A DNA stretch of 42,655 nucleotides from Streptococcus mitis (lineage in GTDB: Bacteria; Bacillota; Bacilli; Lactobacillales; Streptococcaceae). Positions 38,723 to 42,655 of the stretch are shown piece by piece. Below the pieces are notes generated by a model. That model was not told the DNA's origin and made no database searches. It saw only the letters and a list, made by a program, of their open reading frames with translations. Position numbers and translations under genes: made by a program. Positions within the stretch are counted from its first letter, which is position 1, and the number at the start of each line of letters is the position of its first letter. The stretch is taken from positions 1 to 42,655 of the forward strand of contig NZ_CAMHZD010000021.1 of NCBI RefSeq assembly GCF_946190065.1, given 5' to 3'.

Positions 38723-38870
38723 TTGTTACCCCTTTCATGTTCTACCTTAAGCATAGCATAAATCTTACAAATGCTGAAATAATCTGTTTCTCTTTTTATT
38801 TCCCTGCTAAATTCCCGGTCCATTATCCTGAAAATCAGCAAACACACGGCTCCCCCTTTGGGCATTTTTA

Positions 38871-38879
38871 TGCTAAAAT
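38871..38879 (+). promoter_or_regulatory. Extended -10 promoter of hslO (leaderless start)
   Basis: TGC-TAAAAT ends at 38879, and the hslO ATG is at 38887. Transcription starting 7-8 nt downstream would begin at the ATG itself. No ribosome-binding sequence is visible before it. Confidence 0.6.
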
Positions 38880-38886
38880 AGTAGCT

Positions 38887-39759
38887 ATGGATAAAATTAT
38901 TAAAACTATATCAGAAAGCGGAGCCTTTCGTGCTTTTGTCCTTGACAGCACAGAAACCGTCCGCACTGCTCAAGAAAAACACCAAACCCAAGCTAGCTCA
39001 ACTGTAGCACTTGGTCGAACTCTTATCGCTAGCCAGATTCTCGCAGCCAATGAAAAAGGAAACACTAAACTAACAGTTAAGGTGCTGGGATCTAGCTCCC
39101 TAGGTGCTATCATCACCGTCGCTGATACCAAAGGTAACGTCAAAGGCTACGTTCAAAATCCTGGTGTTGACATCAAAAAGACTGCAACTGGTGAAGTTCT
39201 AGTTGGACCTTTTGTTGGAAATGGTCAATTCCTCGTTATCACAGACTACGGTACTGGAAATCCTTACAACTCTATGACTCCCCTTATCTCTGGAGAAATT
39301 GGTGAAGACCTTGCCTTTTACCTGACTGAAAGCCAACAAACACCTTCAGCAGTCGGTCTCAATGTCCTTTTGGACGAAGAAGACAAGGTCAAGGTTGCAG
39401 GTGGTTTCCTAGTCCAAGTCTTGCCGGGAGCCAAGGAAGAAGAGATTGCTCGCTTTGAAAAACGCATCCAAGAAATGCCAGCTATCTCGACCCTTCTCGA
39501 AAGTGAAGACCATATCGAAGCCCTCCTCAAGGCTATCTACGGGGACGAGGCCTACAAGCGTCTTTCTGAGGAAGAAATCCGTTTCCAATGTGACTGTAGC
39601 CATGAACGCTTTATGAACGCTCTTGCTAGCCTTCCAAGCTCAGACTTACAGGAAATGAAAGAGGAAGACCACGGGGCAGAAATCACTTGTCAATTCTGCC
39701 AAACAACTTACAACTTTGATGAACACGACCTGGAGGAACTCATTCGTGACAAATCTTAA
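38887..39759 (+). CDS. hslO: HslO (Hsp33) redox-activated chaperone
   Basis: A 290-residue Hsp33. The four zinc cysteines are C235, C237 (FQCDCSHE) and C268, C271 (TCQFCQT), the CxC...CxxC redox switch. Oxidation releases zinc and turns the protein into a holdase for unfolding proteins, relevant in a peroxide-producing streptococcus. The start at 38887 gives the usual MDKIIK N-terminus; the longer in-frame extension upstream includes the promoter and is rejected. The end overlaps dusB by 14 nt. Confidence 0.96.
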   Translation: MDKIIKTISESGAFRAFVLDSTETVRTAQEKHQTQASSTVALGRTLIASQILAANEKGNTKLTVKVLGSSSLGAIITVADTKGNVKGYVQNPGVDIKKTATGEVLVGPFVGNGQFLVITDYGTGNPYNSMTPLISGEIGEDLAFYLTESQQTPSAVGLNVLLDEEDKVKVAGGFLVQVLPGAKEEEIARFEKRIQEMPAISTLLESEDHIEALLKAIYGDEAYKRLSEEEIRFQCDCSHERFMNALASLPSSDLQEMKEEDHGAEITCQFCQTTYNFDEHDLEELIRDKS

Positions 39760-40726
39760 TACACCCTTTATGATTGGCAATGTTGAGATTCCCAATCGTA
39801 CCGTTTTAGCGCCCATGGCTGGCGTGACCAACTCAGCCTTTCGTACTATTGCAAAAGAGCTCGGAGCTGGACTCGTTGTCATGGAAATGGTCTCTGACAA
39901 GGGAATCCAATACAACAACGAAAAAACCCTGCATATGCTTCATATCGATGAAGGCGAAAACCCTGTTTCTATCCAACTTTTTGGTAGTGATGAAGACAGC
40001 CTGGCACGCGCAGCAGAATTCATCCAAGAAAACACCAAAACCGATATCGTGGATATCAACATGGGCTGCCCAGTTAATAAAATCGTGAAGAACGAAGCTG
40101 GCGCTATGTGGCTCAAGGACCCAGACAAGATCTACTCTATTATCAACAAGGTTCAATCTGTCCTTGATATTCCACTTACTGTCAAAATGCGTACAGGCTG
40201 GTCTGACCCGTCTCTTGCAGTAGAAAATGCCCTCGCTGCTGAAGCTGCAGGTGTTTCTGCCCTTGCTATGCATGGCCGTACCCGCGAACAAATGTATACG
40301 GGTCATGCAGACCTTGAGACCCTTCACAAGGTCGCTCAAGCTTTGACCAAGATTCCATTCATCGCCAACGGTGACATCCGTACGGTCCAAGAAGCCAAAC
40401 AACGCATCGAAGAAGTTGGTGCTGACGCAGTTATGATTGGCCGCGCTGCCATGGGAAATCCTTACCTCTTCAACCAAATCAACCACTACTTTGAAACAGG
40501 AGAAATCCTACCTGATTTGACCTTTGAGGACAAGATGAAAATCGCCTACGAACATTTGAAACGCTTAATTAACCTCAAAGGAGAAAACGTAGCAGTTCGT
40601 GAATTCCGTGGACTCGCTCCTCACTACCTCCGTGGAACATCTGGCGCAGCCAAACTCCGTGGAGCCATTTCACAAGCTAGCACTCTGGCAGAGATTGAGG
40701 CTCTCTTGCAATTGGATAAGGCTTAA
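39746..40726 (+). CDS. dusB: DusB-type tRNA-dihydrouridine synthase
   Basis: A 326-residue FMN enzyme with the TIM-barrel motifs [13 protein letters not shown] (21-33), [10 protein letters not shown] with catalytic C108, [14 protein letters not shown] and GDI. It reduces uridines in the tRNA D-loop. The start is GTG at 39746, eight nt after GGAGGA, inside the end of hslO, so the two are coupled. The next gene begins one base after its stop. Confidence 0.95.
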   Translation: MTNLNTPFMIGNVEIPNRTVLAPMAGVTNSAFRTIAKELGAGLVVMEMVSDKGIQYNNEKTLHMLHIDEGENPVSIQLFGSDEDSLARAAEFIQENTKTDIVDINMGCPVNKIVKNEAGAMWLKDPDKIYSIINKVQSVLDIPLTVKMRTGWSDPSLAVENALAAEAAGVSALAMHGRTREQMYTGHADLETLHKVAQALTKIPFIANGDIRTVQEAKQRIEEVGADAVMIGRAAMGNPYLFNQINHYFETGEILPDLTFEDKMKIAYEHLKRLINLKGENVAVREFRGLAPHYLRGTSGAAKLRGAISQASTLAEIEALLQLDKA

Positions 40727-40727
40727 A

Positions 40728-41273
40728 ATGGTTCATACTGCTCTACTGATTATCGATATGCAAAAAGCATTTGATAACCCTATCTGGGGAGAACGGAACA
40801 ACCCTCAAGCTGAACAACAAGCATTGAGGGTACTGGCATACTTTCGTAAACATGCTCTTCCAGTCTTACATGTTCAACACATATCTGACAATCCCCAGTC
40901 GCAATTTCATAACAAACAAAATCAGGAGTTTAAAAGTGGATTTGAGCCAGTTACTGCAGAAACTGTCTTTCAAAAAACGGTTAATAGCGCCTTCATTGGA
41001 ACAAATCTTGAAACATATTTACGAAAAAATCAGATTTGTCATTTAGTCGTTGTTGGTTTGACCCTGCCTCATTGTGTATCTACTACGACACGAATGGCAG
41101 CAAATCTTGGTTTTGAAGTCACTTTACTAGCAGATGCTACTGCCAGTTTTACCCTATCTAACAAAAACGATCAGACCATCTCTCCTGAGACTATCCATGA
41201 GATTAATCTCCTTTCTCTACAAGATGAGTTTGCTCAAATTCTTACTACAGAAGAATTTTTAACCCAAGTATAA
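40728..41273 (+). CDS. Isochorismatase-family cysteine hydrolase
   Basis: A 181-residue alpha/beta hydrolase-like protein. The catalytic triad of the family is visible: D10 (LLIIDMQKAF), K83 (FQKTVNSAF) and C116 (LTLPHCVSTTTRMA). It probably hydrolyses an amide (nicotinamidase-like group), but the substrate is unknown. The ATG lies one base after the dusB stop codon with GGATAAGG upstream, making it the third gene of hslO-dusB. A strong terminator follows. Confidence 0.9.
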   Translation: MVHTALLIIDMQKAFDNPIWGERNNPQAEQQALRVLAYFRKHALPVLHVQHISDNPQSQFHNKQNQEFKSGFEPVTAETVFQKTVNSAFIGTNLETYLRKNQICHLVVVGLTLPHCVSTTTRMAANLGFEVTLLADATASFTLSNKNDQTISPETIHEINLLSLQDEFAQILTTEEFLTQV

Positions 41274-41276
41274 AAT

Positions 41277-41310
41277 AATCCGTCAACTCTTATTGAGCTG
41301 ACGGATTTTC
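41277..41310 (+). terminator. Terminator of the hslO-dusB-hydrolase operon
   Basis: A 9-bp perfect stem AATCCGTCA/TGACGGATT with inner CTC/GAG pairing and a TTTTC tail, three bases after the stop codon. The left A-rich flank may also serve the convergent lipoprotein gene. Confidence 0.85.
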
Positions 41311-41342
41311 TTTGATTGTAAAAATTCAAATACTGAGAGCTA

Positions 41343-42041
41343 TTATTGACTCAAAGCAACACTGGAAACCTTACCATCCGCTCCTGTTGTAATTTGGATG
41401 ACTTTTCCTCCACCAATTTTGGCATTATACTTACCATCATCAAGAGTGTAAGAGTAACCTCTGATAGAATAGTTTTCTTTCTTTCCATCGGAAGATTCTA
41501 CTGTAAATTGACCACCTGATGAAACTGTGATGGTTTCGCCATTGGCTCCCTTCCAGTTGCCCGCTGCAGCTGAGAAATCACCATCAACCATGGTTAAGAC
41601 ACCCTTATAGCGTTTATTTTGCTCTGCCTGTTTGTCTTGAAGTTTGCGGTCAGTTGTAGGATCATAGCTTGATTGGTTAGACTGGGCTTGAGGAGCCTGT
41701 TGAGTTGAAGGAGCCTGAGCAGGAGTCTGTTTACTAGCCGCCTGTTGATTAGACACTTCTTGACCTTGTCTTTGCTCTGGTGCAGGTGCCGCTTGTGATG
41801 GCGTTGCAGTTGCTGCAGACTGGTCAGTAGCTGTCTTGGCCTTTTCAGATGAAGCTGAACTTGAGGACTTCTGAGTCTTGCTTTCTTTGCTAGCAGAAGC
41901 TGCTTTAGAGCTTGATGATTGGCTTGTCTTAGCAGAACTGCTTGCTTGAGTTGTTTCCTTTTTATTTCCACAAGCTCCTAACAGCAAGGTAGAAGCCAAT
42001 ACAGTTGCTGCCATCAATTTGATATATGTTTTCTTTTTCAT
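41343..42041 (-). CDS. Ser/Ala/Gln-rich lipoprotein with small C-terminal domain
   Basis: A 232-residue protein with a lipoprotein signal (LLLGACG, lipidated C24). Residues ~30-140 are a disordered Ser/Lys/Ala/Gln linker, and ~145-232 a compact beta domain (GVLTMVDGDFSAAAGNWKGANGE...) resembling small streptococcal DUF6287-type domains. The function is unknown; the form suits a membrane-tethered wall or extracellular binding protein. Its promoter overlaps a WalR/VicR-like repeat, suggesting a wall-related role. Confidence 0.88.
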   Translation of the reverse strand: MKKKTYIKLMAATVLASTLLLGACGNKKETTQASSSAKTSQSSSSKAASASKESKTQKSSSSASSEKAKTATDQSAATATPSQAAPAPEQRQGQEVSNQQAASKQTPAQAPSTQQAPQAQSNQSSYDPTTDRKLQDKQAEQNKRYKGVLTMVDGDFSAAAGNWKGANGETITVSSGGQFTVESSDGKKENYSIRGYSYTLDDGKYNAKIGGGKVIQITTGADGKVSSVALSQ

Positions 42042-42086
42042 TTTTCTACCCCTTTGTAATATTTTAGAAATATAAAGAAATCTTTT

Positions 42087-42124
42087 TGTAATATAATTGT
42101 AACATTGTAATTTAAATATGTCAA
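42087..42124 (-). promoter_or_regulatory. Lipoprotein promoter overlapped by WalR-like repeats
   Basis: Minus-strand TTGACA (42124-42119), 17-nt spacer, TACAAT (42101-42096). On the plus strand, TGTAAT-N5-TGTAAC (42087-42103) matches the WalR/VicR box TGTWAH-N5-TGTWAH and overlaps the -10. A third TGTAAT stands at 42106-42111. Confidence 0.6.
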
Positions 42125-42256
42125 CAATTTATCTAAACTATTTTAAAAATCTTAAATACTTTAGATACATTTACTCCTCCTACTCTTCTATTCGTAATAA
42201 AACAGAAAAACAGGAGATTTTCCTATTAAAAATTTGAATTTATTTTTTGTAATCGC

Positions 42257-42285
42257 TTGCAATTTTAAGTACAAAGGAATATAAT
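42257..42285 (+). promoter_or_regulatory. Promoter of the small membrane protein gene
   Basis: TTGCAA (42257-42262), 17-nt spacer, TATAAT (42280-42285), 33 nt before the ATG. Confidence 0.72.
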
Positions 42286-42318
42286 AACATTGAAATAGAA
42301 TATAGGAGGTGCACTCTT

Positions 42319-42549
42319 ATGCTAAATAAGTATTACAAGTATCTGCCTTGGTTGATTTTGGTAGCTATTGGCTCTTATCAATCAGCCGCTTACTATGCGC
42401 GAACTGCATTTGATGTGTTTTATCTGACTACAATCTTTTTGATTTTCTATATCGCTTTGTTAGTTTTGCATGAGAAATATCTCAAACAACGATACAAAGA
42501 CTTCTTTACTCACTTGTTGAGTAATTCTAAGAAAGATAGCCATCCCTAA
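42319..42549 (+). CDS. Small membrane protein of unknown function (76 aa)
   Basis: A 76-residue protein with two hydrophobic segments (LPWLILVAIGSYQSAAYYA and VFYLTTIFLIFYIALLVL) and a basic, cytoplasmic-type tail (KYLKQRYKDFF...SKKDSHP). AGGAGGTG stands 8 nt before the ATG, and a good promoter and a downstream palindrome frame it, so it is a real gene. I do not recognise the family. Confidence 0.8.
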   Translation: MLNKYYKYLPWLILVAIGSYQSAAYYARTAFDVFYLTTIFLIFYIALLVLHEKYLKQRYKDFFTHLLSNSKKDSHP

Positions 42550-42579
42550 AACAGTCGCAACAGCAAATCAAACTAATAA

Positions 42580-42629
42580 GGCTCTATAATATTTGTAGTG
42601 GGTAAATCCCCTATAGATATTATGGAGCC
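42580..42629 (+). repeat. 50-bp palindromic element, copy 2
   Basis: Inverted repeat bounded by GGCTCTATAATATTTGTAG and CTATAGATATTATGGAGCC, followed by TATTTTTG. The position after the small membrane protein gene means it may serve as a terminator. It is a close relative of the element at 28137-28186. Confidence 0.7.
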
Positions 42630-42655
42630 TATTTTTGTGTAGAAAAAAAGTCCCA

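Noticed and set aside
38674-38886. In-frame N-terminal extension of HslO
   Set aside because: It would include the promoter and overlap the regulator gene; the HslO family starts at MDKIIK.
39833-40486. 217-codon minus-strand frame opposite dusB
   Set aside because: Antisense shadow of a well-conserved enzyme gene with no initiation signals.

Overview
The window looks like chromosomal DNA of a Mitis-group Streptococcus, S. mitis-like and close to but probably not S. pneumoniae. This rests on low GC, two BOX repeats (boxA-B-C and boxA-C), YSIRK/LPXTG surface proteins, an M26-type zinc metalloprotease, and the gene orders adcRCBA, dltXABCD, glpKOF and hslO-dusB. No choline-binding protein gene follows dusB. 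The species call is inference from memory of related genomes.

Layout, left to right. (1) 1-6170: the N-terminal ~2056 residues of a giant repeat adhesin on the minus strand, cut by the window edge. (2) 6583-13037: an Rpn/PD-(D/E)XK protein, then a two-gene glycan module (GH29 fucosidase and BgaA-like GH2 beta-galactosidase, neither secreted) under a promoter overlapped by a cre site. (3) 13205-18127: a surface M26 metalloprotease flanked by two BOX elements, with a stop codon inside its apparent signal-peptide start. (4) 18203-19746: an SPFH protein and a compact Fst/par-like type I toxin-antitoxin locus. (5) 19855-23313: the zinc uptake operon adcRCBA behind an AdcR box. (6) 23462-27919: the teichoic-acid D-alanylation operon dltXABCD. 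(7) 28251-30743: a second, partial dlt-like set on the same strand, in the order dltB-like, dltD-like, dltX-like, without its own dltA or dltC. (8) 30960-32921: a decayed IS3-family orfA, an MFS exporter, and a divergent 22-codon gene for an SHP-type pheromone ending in EGIIIVGG, with no Rgg regulator gene in the window. (9) 32985-38722: glpF, glpO and glpK with an upstream Mga-type regulator. (10) 38887-41273: a plus-strand run hslO-dusB-isochorismatase-like hydrolase. (11) 41343-42655: a Ser/Ala/Gln-rich lipoprotein, a small membrane protein and a 50-bp palindrome that also occurs at 28137-28186.

How the genes work together: the glycosidases would remove fucose and galactose from imported host glycans under carbon catabolite control. 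adc supplies zinc, including to zinc-dependent surface proteases. dlt modifies teichoic-acid charge, and the second BDX set could redirect or expand that O-acylation. glpKOF takes up and phosphorylates glycerol and oxidises glycerol-3-phosphate with peroxide formation. The least ordinary items are the orphan SHP peptide gene, the Fst-like toxin-antitoxin pair with its complementary repeat, and the BDX set with a DltX paralogue.
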